This document shows positions 46,703-57,649 of a stretch of 60,411 nt of DNA, one piece after another. Under the pieces are notes generated by a model. It saw nothing but the letters and a program-made list of their open reading frames with translations. It was not told where the DNA came from and did no database searches. The DNA comes from an uncultured Planctomycetia bacterium (GTDB lineage: Bacteria; Planctomycetota; Phycisphaerae; FEN-1346; JAACEH01). Each line of letters starts with the position of its first letter. Positions within the stretch are counted from its first letter, which is position 1. Position numbers and translations under genes: made by a program. Where the stretch lies: NCBI GenBank assembly GCA_903929765.1, contig CAIYVX010000079.1, positions 1-60,411 of the forward strand, given 5' to 3'.

Positions 46703-49700
46703 CTAGTGTGATTTTGGATCCCTCTTGCAATCGCAAGCACAAGCACACATTAGTCCGCTTATATAAACCGACTCAGATAAATATAGTATATTGCAAACAG
46801 GGACAGAAATTCGCTTGCTAGCAAATGTCCATACTCCTAGGCCTGGACTTAGGGGTCGGCTGGGAGAAGAAGGATGAATAGTGACGTCAGCCAAAACAGA
46901 AACCTGTACAGTTGTCGCCACCTCCCAAACAGTAAAAGATGAGGCCAATTCTCTCTTGTGGGCCATAATGCAACGTATTATGCATGCATTAGTGGCCTGT
47001 ACGGCACTCTGGGCGGGAGTTAGTGGTGGGGGCTGATCTTGGCTACCAAGACCAGTCGGAAGATTCGATGGAATTCCTCCAGGTCCGACAGGATCAGGAT
47101 GACGACTAGGCGGGGAGTTAGGGTCCGCAGGAGTGGCTGGCGGCAATTGGGAGGCATTTTGTGCGGCCTGTGCCGCATCTTTCTTGTCCGCTTCGCTTTG
47201 GCTCGATGTGAAAAATGAAGTCAACCAGTTAAGCCCGAAAGGGTCCATGCCAATCGGCACAAAATAAGCCTCATAATAGTTCATGCCGTCCGGATATCCA
47301 ATCGTGTCTACAGTTGTGAATAATCCCAATGAAGGATTGTATTCGCGGCGCTTGAAGTAGTAGTATCCGGTTTCCGGATCGTATCGCTGGCCGGTGAAGA
47401 GAATCTGGTTGTCGTAGGCCGAGCCGTTGATCTTGTTCCAAGAGCCGTCGTAGAAAGTCGGTTTGCCGTAGGCGTCGTAGGAGTAGCGCTCGAACACCGC
47501 GCCGGCCAGGGAGACCACGGCCGTGGTGTGGAAGTTCGCGTCATTGCAGTAGAATAACGTCTCGTTCAGCGTGCCGCCGTTGCTGCGCAGGCGGCAGACC
47601 GGCGCGTCGATGTAACGCAAGTCCCAAACATAGACGCAGTAAACAGCCGTCGCTGGCGAGATCGAAGATGTCTGCGAGATAGACTGCCGCTCTTCCACCG
47701 TCTGCCAAGACTGATTATAATAATAGTCAGTCCGGTTCCAGTTGGTTCCGTTCTTCACGCCTTTGGCGATGCGATGATTGAGGCCGTCGAAGACGTAGTT
47801 GGCGATCAGCCCGGCGGAACCGCTGACTGAGACCTGCCGGTTCCAAGCGTCGTAACCAGACGTGAGGCCCGTCGTTTCGGCCCCTGGTCGCGGCATGGCC
47901 GTCATGTTCCCCGCGGCATCGTAGCTCGGCGTTACCCAGGCCGGGCCTGTTGCAGTGGTGATGCCCGTGATCTCGTTGGCCGAGTTGACCGTCCGCGACT
48001 GGTTCAGAAAAGCGTTGCCGCCCGCGCTCACGCTGAAGTTTGCCCAGTTGCCAAGGAAGTCCAGGCCGTAACCGTTCGCCGTGGCAGGCGAGGTGATTGT
48101 CGGCGGATTGTTGGAGTTCAGCGTCCCGACCTGGAAGTTTACCAGCCGGTTCAGATTGTCGTAGGCGTAAGCCTCGTCGAGTGCCACAGCCGGCGACTGT
48201 GTCGCGGCAAGGACGTTGTGCCTCCACAGACGATTCGAGTTGCCGTCGTAACCATAGGTGAAATTATCCAGCGTGCTGCCGTTGTCCTTAGTCCAAGCCT
48301 GATCAACCACTCGACCGAACTGGTCGAAGCCGCCGTAGCTGCCGCTGCCGGTGACGTAGCTCAACACAAGGCCGCCGGAAACCTGAGGATGTGCGACTTG
48401 CACCACAGTGCCCGCTCCGAGATAAGTATAGCCCTCATAAACGGTGCTGCCCGCCGAATCCGCCGAGATGCTCCCCGACCGCGACAGCGCACCGCCGACG
48501 GTGTTGCTACCGGGGTAATTATACCAGACCGTGCCGCCGCTGGGATAGACAACCTCGGTCAACCGCGAGTATTGCGCGACGCTGCCGCCGGAATTGCCGT
48601 CATCGTAGGCATAGCCGACGGCGGGTGTGGATCCGCCGACCGCGCCGACATGTTCCTGCTGTGAACCGACCACGCGGCTCCAGCCGTCGTAAGCTACGGC
48701 GACATCGTTCACGGGCGTAGTGCCGTTGGCGTTGGCCCAACTGGTCACATCCACCGTGCGGCCCACGGCGTCATACGCCCGCGTGATGGCCCGCACCGCC
48801 GTATCGACGCCCGTGCCCGGCGTGGTCACCGCGTCCATCTTGAACCGCCCGGCCGAGTCGAACGTGTACTGATGCACCGTGCCGTTCTGGTCGGTCAGGG
48901 AAGTTTTGCGGCCCAGGAAATCGTAGGAGCAGGTCACGCAGCCGTTGTCGGGATAGGTGACGGACGTTTGCCAGGCGGCGTTCAAGAGTGAGGCGAGGTG
49001 ATCTGGGCGCCGGCGGAACTGGTGGCGCTGGTCCAGGCGGCCAGAGAAGCCAGACGGCCACTGCTGTCGAACTGGTAACTGGTGGTGCGGTCATGGTCCG
49101 AGGCCGCGCCGGACCCCTGGTAATTCTCCACCACTTGAACGGTGCGGCTTAGGGCGTCGAAAAGGGTGTGCCGCACGCGGCCCAAGTTGTCGGCCGTGTC
49201 GGACGGCAATCCGGCGGGATTGTAGGAGGTCGTGGAAACGAGGCACCCGGTTGTACCCGGAGCTGGCGGCGCGCCGGCGGTGATGGTCGGCGGCGTTGCC
49301 GCAGTGCCGTTGGTGCCGTAGAAGGCCGTGCAAATCTGCCGCCCCAGGGCGTCGTACCAGTAGCCGGTGTAGGCGGGCCGGGCGTTTAAAATCGTCAAGG
49401 AATTGGTGGCCGTGTCGCCCGCGTTGTCGTTTCGCTTGAGGCGGGTCGAAAGCGTCGCGTTGCCAACCGGATCGAGCGTGAGGTCGGACTGTTCGATGAC
49501 GACGTCGCCCGACACATTGGAGGCGTCGCTGTAACCTTCGCTACTGGCACCGCTGGGATTGAAGCAGAGGAAGGTGTCGGTGGTCCTGCCAGCGGCGTCG
49601 AAGGTGGTCTTGTTGAAAAGGCCGTTGGCGTTGGCCGTCTTGATGCGCCGCCCCATGGCGTCGGACCAGTAGTTGGCGGTCAGGCTGTCGCCGACGACAC

Positions 49701-50140
49701 CGTTGGAAACGCTGTAGACTGTCGTCGCGTAAGTTTGTCCGCGCTCGTCGTAAGCCGTGTCGGTCCGGCCGTAAAGCACGCCGCCGGCGCTGGTGGTGAC
49801 GGTCGTGGCCCGGCCCAGGTTGTCGAGGACGGAGGCCGTGGTCACGCCGTCCGGCCCGCAGGACTGCACGCGGCGGTCGCGCCAGTCGTAACTGGCGGTG
49901 GTGGTGTAGTAATTCGTGGCGTCGTAGTAAGCGCGGGTGGAGGTCAAAGCGCCGTCGCCGACGCCCGACGTGCCGCTGCCGGGTGCGGCCTCGTCATAGA
50001 AGTTGGCGGCGATCTTCTGCATGTTGTTGGCCCCGGTTCCTTGCGGCGTGCCGGCCACGGCCCCGGCGGAGTTGGTGCCCATCCAGGTTTGCACCGTGCG
50101 GCTCAGGGCGTCATATTCAGTCCAGGTGATCGTGCCGTCG
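46703..50140 (-). pseudogene. Truncated Rhs/YD protein copy 2 (5'-truncated, frameshifted)
   Basis: Homology to the full-length Rhs starts abruptly near 50140 (TITWTEYDALSRTVQTWMGTNS), so about 870 N-terminal residues are missing. Near 48995 a 10-base deletion relative to the intact gene (where SAGAQITSYGFASPL reads) shifts the frame and splits it into two frames (48982-50229 and 46703-48985). The lower frame carries the rest of the core and a distinct tip of about 190 residues after GMDPFGLNWLTSF, ending in a cysteine-rich segment (CIIRCIMAHKRE, then CACACDCKRD). The non-homologous stretch 50141-50237 holds no gene. Confidence 0.82.
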
Positions 50141-50237
50141 ATCTCACGATTTCTCAAAACCAGTATACTGTCCCCCGATTTACCATTTCCGGCTGTATGC
50201 TTTCGCTGGACCACTATACCACTATACACCGCGAATT

Positions 50238-51365
50238 CTAGTGAACCGAACCCGGGAGGCCACCGCGCGCAGGAAACAGCGAGAACCCATGGGCAACAGC
50301 CTCTTTCTCAGTTTCAAAGGGCATCCCTTTACGGTCCTTATCGCCCCAGGTTACCCCGCTCTCGAAGTCGATGCCCCCTAGAACAGCGCCATCCATTGAC
50401 ACCAGCACACGTATTGGATGATTGCTAGTGAGAAAGCGGATGGTGCCGGTTTTAATCGGGTCGGAGAGTCTGAACCGCTTGGCCCCCAAATCTCGCGAAA
50501 TCGTTTCCAACCACAGGCCTCCGGCATCCTGCTCGACGTACAACTGGATGTCTGGACGGTGTTCGTCATAAAACAAGAGGACCGAGCTCAAAACTGGAAC
50601 TGGCCCCGGCAGAACAATCCCCTTTGCCAACAGTTCGTTTCTCATCGCTCTGCTGGTATCTCCAGCATCATTAGACTCTCCACGTCCGAACTTATGACCA
50701 ACCAACCATTCTCTCAGTACGGCTAAGGATTCCTTTGTCCCTATCTCTATCATGCGCCAAGCATTCAATTCACAGCCGCCATAAGCCGGTTCGAAGCGTC
50801 GGAGAAGTTCCACCTCCGCCTCCGGGCCAATTATCGGCGAAGAGATGGCTAGTGTCTTCGCTTCTTTCAACAGGAGTTCGCCCGCGGCGCTCAATGGGAG
50901 GTCGAGATAGCCGATCAAGACACGCCCGTGGCCACCAGCCACATCAGTTTTCACCAAGAATTTCAACTGACCTCTTTTCGGCTCATGCTCGTAGCGTGGT
51001 CGATGCGGTTCGTCAATGACTCCGTCTATTGACCTCAACAAAGCAATCATCTCTTCCCGTGTAATCTCAAGCTTGCGTGTGCCACCAGATGATACGTCTT
51101 GGCCCTTTGAGAGGAAAACCGAAACTCCTGTCGAGCCCTCGAACGAAACTATCCATCGCTTCTCTGGCTCCACGTCAGGCGCGAGCCAAAAGACGGTGAC
51201 CTTCAAGGCGCCAAGGGGCAGTTTGCCGTCCTGCAGTTTGGAGATAATCCCCGCCAAGTTCTCGGAGTTGGAAATCCGGGCCACGACGGAAGCCTCGGCC
51301 TGGCAACCGAAAAAGGCCAGAATCACTGTCACGACCAGCCCTACGACCATAATTGACTTCACCAT
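50238..51365 (-). CDS. Exported protein directly after full-length Rhs (possible immunity protein)
   Basis: 375 residues. The ATG at 51365 has GGAGG upstream. The signal segment MVKSIMVVGLVVTVILAFFGC ends in a possible lipobox cysteine. The remainder is mixed alpha/beta without known family (ISNSENLAGIISKLQDGKLPLGALKVTVFWLAPDVEPEKRWIVSFEG, then ARNIAGIIS-like repeats are absent). It follows the Rhs stop by 51 bases on the same strand, the usual place of an immunity gene. It could also be an unrelated lipoprotein. Confidence 0.5.
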   Translation of the reverse strand: MVKSIMVVGLVVTVILAFFGCQAEASVVARISNSENLAGIISKLQDGKLPLGALKVTVFWLAPDVEPEKRWIVSFEGSTGVSVFLSKGQDVSSGGTRKLEITREEMIALLRSIDGVIDEPHRPRYEHEPKRGQLKFLVKTDVAGGHGRVLIGYLDLPLSAAGELLLKEAKTLAISSPIIGPEAEVELLRRFEPAYGGCELNAWRMIEIGTKESLAVLREWLVGHKFGRGESNDAGDTSRAMRNELLAKGIVLPGPVPVLSSVLLFYDEHRPDIQLYVEQDAGGLWLETISRDLGAKRFRLSDPIKTGTIRFLTSNHPIRVLVSMDGAVLGGIDFESGVTWGDKDRKGMPFETEKEAVAHGFSLFPARGGLPGSVH

Positions 51366-51416
51366 ATCTCTTCCTCCAGTCCAGTGTACAATCGGGAGTC
51401 CCACCGACCCCGCAGA

Positions 51417-54400
51417 CTACTCTTCGGGTGGTACGTCGTCCTCATGAGGATGCGGCAACGAATGTCCGCCCATATCCATTGGGTCGGTCCGCTTCCAATT
51501 CCCCGTAACCGTATCACCTATGACATTGAAGCCGACGCTAATGGGCACTTCAACCCAAGCCCAACTCCCGGATTTGTCCTTCCTGCAGCACTGATTGGAC
51601 GAAGCCCATGCGTGGCCTTCTACGGGCCTTGTGTCCTGCCTGTATACCACAACAAAATACAGAGCCGGACTTCCAGCATCACTGTGGGACATGTCACTGT
51701 ACTTGGCATTCTCCGCCGATACAGCTTCGTTCATATAGATTGTATCTAGCTTTTTAAGATCAGTATCCGCAAGATCTCCGGTCTTGCAGCCCTCCGCGAC
51801 CAGATTGTCCTTCTGGGCTTTCGCTGTGGTGAGTGCGGCCGCACTCGCCGCCGCATTATCGGCAGTTGCTTGAGCATCTGTTACGTCCGGATGCTCATCT
51901 TGTATCTTTTTTACGGCTGTCTCTCGCGCGGTCGGGGGGATCGCCGGGTTTGGGGCCCTAGGTGGGCCTATTGTTGGCCCAGCAGGAGGCGCGGGCGGAG
52001 GCGAAAGAATCCATTGAATCGGCGGAGGCTGGTTGAAATTAACCATTCCAGGCGAGCTTGATGAAATAATATCATCGCTAAGCCCTCGGTGGTCTCGGCG
52101 TGACACAGGCCTCCCGCGCACATACCCATACAGGCTCAGTCCATCGACGTACCCCGCCGGATCGCGAACCGACCAAGCGCCAAGTGACGGGTTGTACATG
52201 CGGTTGCGGACGTGGTACAAGCCGGTTTCGAGATCGTAGCGGTAGCCGCAGAAGAGGATTTGGTTGTCGTAGGCCGAGCCGTTAGAAAGGACGATCCAAG
52301 AGCCGTTGTAGAAAGTCGGCTTGCCGTAGGCGTCGTAGGAGTAACGCTCCAGCACAGCTCCGGTCAGGGAGACTACGGTCGTGGTGTTAAAGTTTGCATC
52401 GTTGCAATAGTAAAGCGTCTCGTCGAGCGCACCGTTGTGGGTGGTGCTGCGTGAACGGCAGACCGGCGCGTCGATGTAACGCAAATCCCAAACGGTCACG
52501 CAATAAGCGACCGTGGCAACAGTCGTGGAGGAAGTCTGAGAGAGAGTTTGTCTTTCTTCAAGAACCTGCCACTTTTGGTTGTAATAGAAGTCCGTCCGTG
52601 TCCAGTTCGACCCGTTCGGCACGGCCTTGGCGATGCGATGATTCAATCCGTCGAAGCTGTAATTCTCGACCAACCCGGCAGAGTTGCTCACGCTGACCTG
52701 GCGGTTCCAGGCATCGTAGATCACCGTCAGACTGCTGCTCTCGTTGCCCGGACGGGGCATGATGGTCATGTTGCCGTTGGCATCATAACTCGGCGTCGCC
52801 CAGGCGGTGCCGTAGCCCGTAGTAATGCCGGTGATCTCGTTGGCCGGATTGACCGTCCGCGACTGGTTCAGGAAGAGAGAGCCGCCTGTGCTCACGGTGT
52901 AACTCGACATGTTGCCGAGGAAGTCCGGCCCGAATCCCTCCGCGTTCAACTGCGAACTGATGCTGCTATGGTCGGCACTCAAAGTGCCGCGCTGGAGGCT
53001 GGTCAGGCGATTGAGATTATCGTAGCCGTAAAGCTCGTCCAGGCCCGTGGTTGAAAGGTTCTTCCGGTAAGTCCGGTTTGAGTTGTTATCGTAGCCATAG
53101 GTGTACTTATCCAACACGCCGCCGGCGTTGGTCGTCCAGTCCTGAGCGACCACGCGGCCAAACTGGTCCCAGCCGGTGTAGTTGCCGCCCGTGCCGTAGC
53201 TGAGCACCAGGCCACCCGCGACTTGTGGATGCACCACTTGTACCACCGTGCCCGCTCCGAGATAAGTGTACCCCGCATAGACGGTGCCATTGCCGGAATC
53301 TGCCGCGATGCTACCCGTCCGCGACAGCGCGCCGCCGACGGTCCCGCTGCCGGGATAATTATACCAGACCTGCTGGCCGGAAGGATAGACCACCTCGATC
53401 ATGCGAGAATATTTTGCGACATTGCCAGTCGCCCCGTCGTCGTAAGTGTAGCTGACAGCGGGCGTGGAACCGCCGACCGCGCCATTGTGTTCCTGCTGAG
53501 AGGCGACAACATGATTCCAACCGTCGTAAGTCACGGCCACATCGTTTACCGCCGCGGTGCCGTCGGCGTTGGCCCAACTGGTCACACCCACCGGACGCCC
53601 GGCCGCATCGTAGGTCCGCGAAATGGCCCGCACCGTCGTATCGATGCCCGTGCCTGCCGTCATCACTGCGTCCATCTTGAACCGGGCGGCCGAATCGAAC
53701 GTGTACTGGTGCACCGTCCCGTTCTGGTCTGTGTAAGAAGTTTTTCGTCCGAGATAATCGTAGGTGCAGGTCACGCTGCCTCCGTCGGGATAGGTGACGG
53801 AAGTTTGCAATGAAGCGCTCAGAGGCGAGGCGAAGCCGTAACTGGTGATCTGGGCCCCGGCCGAACTGGTGGCGCTGGTCCAGGCAGCGAGCGAGGCCAA
53901 GCGACCGCAATCGTCGTACTGGGTGCTGGTTGTCCGGTTGCAATCGGAGCCGGTGCTGGTGCAATAATTTTCCACCACTTTCACCGTGTGACCCAGGGCG
54001 TCGAACTCCCGGTGCGTAACGCGATTCATGTTGTCGCCAACGTCAGACGGCAGCCCGGCGGGATTGTACGATGTGGTCGTGGCGATGAATGTGGCTCCGA
54101 CGGTCGTGCCATAATCGGCAGTGCGAACGGGCCGCCCCAGGGCGTCGTACCACGCCCCGGCGTAGCGCGGCCGGGCGATGGTGGTGGTCAGGGAGCCGGT
54201 GGTCGTCGTGTCATTGTCGTTCCGTTGAAAATGAGTCGAGGAAACAGTCTGGCCCACGGCGTCGAGCGTCTGGTCGGATTGTTCGATGACAATGTTTCCC
54301 GCCACGCTCGCGGCGGCGCTGTAACCCGTCTCGCCGGCGGGATTGAAGCAGACGTAGCTGTCGGTCGGCCGCCCGGCCCCGTCGAAAACGGTCTTCTGGA

Positions 54401-57400
54401 ACAGGCCGTTGGCGTTGGCCGTCTTGATGCGCCGCCCCACGGCGTCGTACCAGTAGCTGGTGGTCAGGCTGTGGCCGACCGTGCCGTTTGAAACGCTGTA
54501 AACCGTCGTCGCGTAAGTTTGCCCGCGCTCGTCGTAAGCCGTGTCGGTCCGACCGTAAAGCACGCCGCCGGCGCTCGTGGTGACGGTGACGGCCCGGCCC
54601 AGGTTGTCGAGGACGGAGGCCGTGGTCACGCCGTCGGGCCCGCAGGACTGCACGTGGCGGTCGCGCCAGTCGTAACTGGCGGTGGAGGTGTAGTAATTCG
54701 AGGCGTCGTAGTAAGCGCGGGTGGAGGTCAACGTGCCGTCGCCGACGCCCGACGTGCCGCTGCCGGGCGTGGCCTCGTCATAGAAGGCGACGGAGATTTT
54801 CTGCATGTTGTTCGGAGAGCCGGTGCCGTTGGGACTGCCGGCCACAGCGCCGTAGGAGTTGGTGCCCATCCAGGTTTGCGTCGTGCGGCTCAGGGCGTCG
54901 TATTCCGTCCAGGTGGTCGTGCCGTCGGGAGCGGTGGTCATCTGCTGGCGGCCCAGAACGTCGTAGGCGTAAACGGTCGGATAGTAATCCGTCCCGGCCA
55001 CGCCGTCGCCACTCGTGGGAATATTGCGGAAGGCGTCCCGTTCGGTCGCGTGGCCGTTGAGGTCGTAGCAGGCCCGTTGCAGCGTGCAGAGCGTGCCGCT
55101 GAAGTTCTGGACGAGCAGGCTCACGCCCCCGCTCTGAGTGTAAAAGGCGCTCGCCGGATCGTTGGTCAGCGTGCCGCCCGCGTCGGCGGCGGAAATGCCC
55201 GTGGCCGCCAGGACGGTCCGGCCGGCCAGGTCCGTCACGTTGATCTGCACGGGGACGGGCGAATAGGTGCTCGCGTTGCTCATGCTCGCCGTGCTCAGGT
55301 TGACCAGCGCGACCGTGGCCCCGTTGGCGCCAGTCTGCTGCGTCTGCGACATGTAGGCGTAGTAGGCCGTCTTTCCGGCGGGATCCCGGCTGGACTGGAG
55401 CGCTCCGATGAAGGCGTGATCCGTAAAAGTGCTGTTGTAATACGTGTACGAGGTGGTGAGATTCAAGGTTCCGGTGCGGGCCGACCAGCCGCTGGGGAGA
55501 TTGGGGTTAATGTTGGTGTCCGCGTCTTGAACGCTGGCCACCGTTTGCCCCCAGTCGACCGCGCCCTGGCCCTGCTTGGTGAAGAAGTAGGTACTGTCAG
55601 AGAACTGTGTCCAGTCGTTGTAATAGAGCGTCTGCGAGCCGCTGGGAGCCGTGTACTGATAGTAGTGGCGGACTTCGGAGGTTGAGGCGTTCGAACCGTT
55701 GTGAGCGGTCGCAACCGCCTGGCGGGTGATGGTCTCCTGCGATACGGTCTGCGTGTTGGCGCCGGCGCTGTCCGTGTAGTAGGTGTAAGCGTGGGTCGTG
55801 GTCACGAAGGCGGCGGAATTGGTGCTGTCGGTTGTGGCCGCCACGTAGGCCAGTTCCTGGTACGGCCGGTAGACCGTATAGGGTACGCTGCCGTAGGACG
55901 TCGTTACGCAGCCGCTGCCGGGATCGGTGCCGTAGATGGTCTGAGTCAGGTAATACTCGTCGCTGGCGCCCGTTCCCTTGCGCACTTTGTGCCAGAGTTG
56001 CTGCGCATTCTGATTGTAATCGTAGGTGTCCACCAGGCCGGTTGTCTCAGAATCGCTCGCGGTGAAGTCCGAGACCCACCTACCGTTGAATTGTCCCGAG
56101 GTGGTGACGTTCACCTCGGGTATCGTGTAATTGACGCAGGCCGACGGGTGGCGATGTTCCTGGACCAGTCCCGCACGGTAACTGTCCGACCCGTCCTCGG
56201 CGGCCGTGTAGTAACGCTTCAGGTGTTCGATTGACTTGCTGACGATGCTGGTTCCGTCCGAATTCATCGACTGAGTCACCTGGCAGATCACCTGGCCGTA
56301 GGTGTTGGTGAACTGCACCTTCCAGGCGGCGCTGGTCGTGGCGTTGCCGGCAGCGTCCACCGGCAGGATCAGGGTATAATTACTCCAGGTGTTCCAATTG
56401 TCGTTGTCGGTCGGATTGGCCGGATAATTCGGATTGGCGTGGGCGTTGACGTTGGAGTTGGAGTACGAGAACCGCATGCCCTGACCGGTCGCCCCGCAAC
56501 AGGCGCGGCCATGGTCGTAGGTCAGCCGGCCGAGGTCGTCGTACTCGCACAGCCTGGTCGCGTAGGACTGCAGGGCCGTGTCGATGCCGTTGGTGCCCGT
56601 GGTGCTGATGTCGTCCAGGGAGCAGGTCTGCGACGGATCGGACAGGTTGATGCCGGAATCCAGGCCTTTGTCGACCAGATAACGTTTGACGCCTTCAGGA
56701 TCGACAACCATAGCCACGTTTCCGTCCGTGTCAAAGCCGTAAATCGTGGTCAGAAACCGCGAACTGCCGTCCGAGTTATAGCCCACCTCGGTGACGCGCA
56801 TTTTCTTGCACGGCCACTGATAGGGCGAATAGTGGTAATAGGTTTTCTTTACCGGGTAAAAGTTGACCGTCTCTTCCACGAAGGAGACGCGGTGCTGATT
56901 TCCGCCCGGAATGGCGGGGCCGTTGTTGGTCTGCGTCCAGGAGACGTTGTCATGCCAGCCGGCCACCGCCTGGCCCAGGCTGTCGACCGTAATGCTGCGC
57001 ACCGGAACGCCCTGGCGCGTAACGGTCGTCGTCGTGCCGTCCGAACTCAGCAGGTAGCCATTGGCGCCAAACAGATTACAACTGCCGACCTCCAGCGTCT
57101 TGGCCGTGACGGTCTTCCCGTTGGGCAGCACCAGCGGACTTTGCAGCGAGTATGGGCCGCTTTCGCCAGCACCGGCGTAATTCAGGGTGACGTTCGTCTG
57201 GCCATCATTAAATGTAATTGCATACGTCATGGCGATCTGACCGCCAGATTCCTGGTTTGTCTTTACCGTGGCGGCGTTCACCTTTGGGCTGGCACAAAAA
57301 AAACCCCAGTTACACGAACCGTTATAGGTCGTACTTATAAGACAATTAGCTCCTGTTGTTTGTGGTGCGACATCATTGCTAACAACACCCGTCAGATTTG

Positions 57401-57557
57401 TCGAACCTTCAGTCAGAATCGAACCTACGCAGTCGCTACAACAACTCGTACAAGTGCCGCTATCGGCCCGCGCCTCGGCCAGGCAAAAGACGGCCATGCC
57501 CATGACCACGCCCAAGATCAACAGCAGCCCTACGCCCCGCGTCTTCCGCATACCCAT
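51417..57557 (-). CDS. Full-length secreted Rhs/YD-repeat protein
   Basis: 2046 residues. The signal peptide is at about 8-31 (GLLLILGVVMGMAVFCLAEARA), followed by a cysteine-rich N-terminal part (TCTSCCSDCVG). The core has dozens of YD-type repeats (TWTEYDALSRTTQTWMG, YDERGQTYATTVYS, YDAVGRRIKTANANG, YLGRKTSYTDQNGTVHQYTFDSAARF) that would wind into a shell. The Rhs core end is RYDLETGLYHVRNRMYNPSLGAWSVRDPAGYVDGLSLYGYV, with an unusual RDHRGL instead of DPxGL. A roughly 210-residue variable tip follows. A polymorphic-toxin or cell-surface role is likely. Two truncated relatives lie downstream. Confidence 0.88.
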   Translation of the reverse strand: MGMRKTRGVGLLLILGVVMGMAVFCLAEARADSGTCTSCCSDCVGSILTEGSTNLTGVVSNDVAPQTTGANCLISTTYNGSCNWGFFCASPKVNAATVKTNQESGGQIAMTYAITFNDGQTNVTLNYAGAGESGPYSLQSPLVLPNGKTVTAKTLEVGSCNLFGANGYLLSSDGTTTTVTRQGVPVRSITVDSLGQAVAGWHDNVSWTQTNNGPAIPGGNQHRVSFVEETVNFYPVKKTYYHYSPYQWPCKKMRVTEVGYNSDGSSRFLTTIYGFDTDGNVAMVVDPEGVKRYLVDKGLDSGINLSDPSQTCSLDDISTTGTNGIDTALQSYATRLCEYDDLGRLTYDHGRACCGATGQGMRFSYSNSNVNAHANPNYPANPTDNDNWNTWSNYTLILPVDAAGNATTSAAWKVQFTNTYGQVICQVTQSMNSDGTSIVSKSIEHLKRYYTAAEDGSDSYRAGLVQEHRHPSACVNYTIPEVNVTTSGQFNGRWVSDFTASDSETTGLVDTYDYNQNAQQLWHKVRKGTGASDEYYLTQTIYGTDPGSGCVTTSYGSVPYTVYRPYQELAYVAATTDSTNSAAFVTTTHAYTYYTDSAGANTQTVSQETITRQAVATAHNGSNASTSEVRHYYQYTAPSGSQTLYYNDWTQFSDSTYFFTKQGQGAVDWGQTVASVQDADTNINPNLPSGWSARTGTLNLTTSYTYYNSTFTDHAFIGALQSSRDPAGKTAYYAYMSQTQQTGANGATVALVNLSTASMSNASTYSPVPVQINVTDLAGRTVLAATGISAADAGGTLTNDPASAFYTQSGGVSLLVQNFSGTLCTLQRACYDLNGHATERDAFRNIPTSGDGVAGTDYYPTVYAYDVLGRQQMTTAPDGTTTWTEYDALSRTTQTWMGTNSYGAVAGSPNGTGSPNNMQKISVAFYDEATPGSGTSGVGDGTLTSTRAYYDASNYYTSTASYDWRDRHVQSCGPDGVTTASVLDNLGRAVTVTTSAGGVLYGRTDTAYDERGQTYATTVYSVSNGTVGHSLTTSYWYDAVGRRIKTANANGLFQKTVFDGAGRPTDSYVCFNPAGETGYSAAASVAGNIVIEQSDQTLDAVGQTVSSTHFQRNDNDTTTTGSLTTTIARPRYAGAWYDALGRPVRTADYGTTVGATFIATTTSYNPAGLPSDVGDNMNRVTHREFDALGHTVKVVENYCTSTGSDCNRTTSTQYDDCGRLASLAAWTSATSSAGAQITSYGFASPLSASLQTSVTYPDGGSVTCTYDYLGRKTSYTDQNGTVHQYTFDSAARFKMDAVMTAGTGIDTTVRAISRTYDAAGRPVGVTSWANADGTAAVNDVAVTYDGWNHVVASQQEHNGAVGGSTPAVSYTYDDGATGNVAKYSRMIEVVYPSGQQVWYNYPGSGTVGGALSRTGSIAADSGNGTVYAGYTYLGAGTVVQVVHPQVAGGLVLSYGTGGNYTGWDQFGRVVAQDWTTNAGGVLDKYTYGYDNNSNRTYRKNLSTTGLDELYGYDNLNRLTSLQRGTLSADHSSISSQLNAEGFGPDFLGNMSSYTVSTGGSLFLNQSRTVNPANEITGITTGYGTAWATPSYDANGNMTIMPRPGNESSSLTVIYDAWNRQVSVSNSAGLVENYSFDGLNHRIAKAVPNGSNWTRTDFYYNQKWQVLEERQTLSQTSSTTVATVAYCVTVWDLRYIDAPVCRSRSTTHNGALDETLYYCNDANFNTTTVVSLTGAVLERYSYDAYGKPTFYNGSWIVLSNGSAYDNQILFCGYRYDLETGLYHVRNRMYNPSLGAWSVRDPAGYVDGLSLYGYVRGRPVSRRDHRGLSDDIISSSSPGMVNFNQPPPIQWILSPPPAPPAGPTIGPPRAPNPAIPPTARETAVKKIQDEHPDVTDAQATADNAAASAAALTTAKAQKDNLVAEGCKTGDLADTDLKKLDTIYMNEAVSAENAKYSDMSHSDAGSPALYFVVVYRQDTRPVEGHAWASSNQCCRKDKSGSWAWVEVPISVGFNVIGDTVTGNWKRTDPMDMGGHSLPHPHEDDVPPEE

Positions 57558-57649
57558 GTCTCGCCTCGGATTCTCTGGTTCCGGATTATAGGTTTATTAG
57601 AAGTCCTCAACAGACGCCGCATCTGCCGAAACGTCAGCGCCTCCAAAAA

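Noticed and set aside
50141-50237. Separate gene or promoter upstream of Rhs copy 2
   Set aside because: The stretch is short, has a GTATAGTGG direct repeat only, and the in-frame start there has no ribosome-binding site.
54519-55685. Plus-strand frames opposite the Rhs gene
   Set aside because: They arise from the repetitive Rhs coding sequence; Val/Gly/Arg-rich with no ribosome-binding sites.
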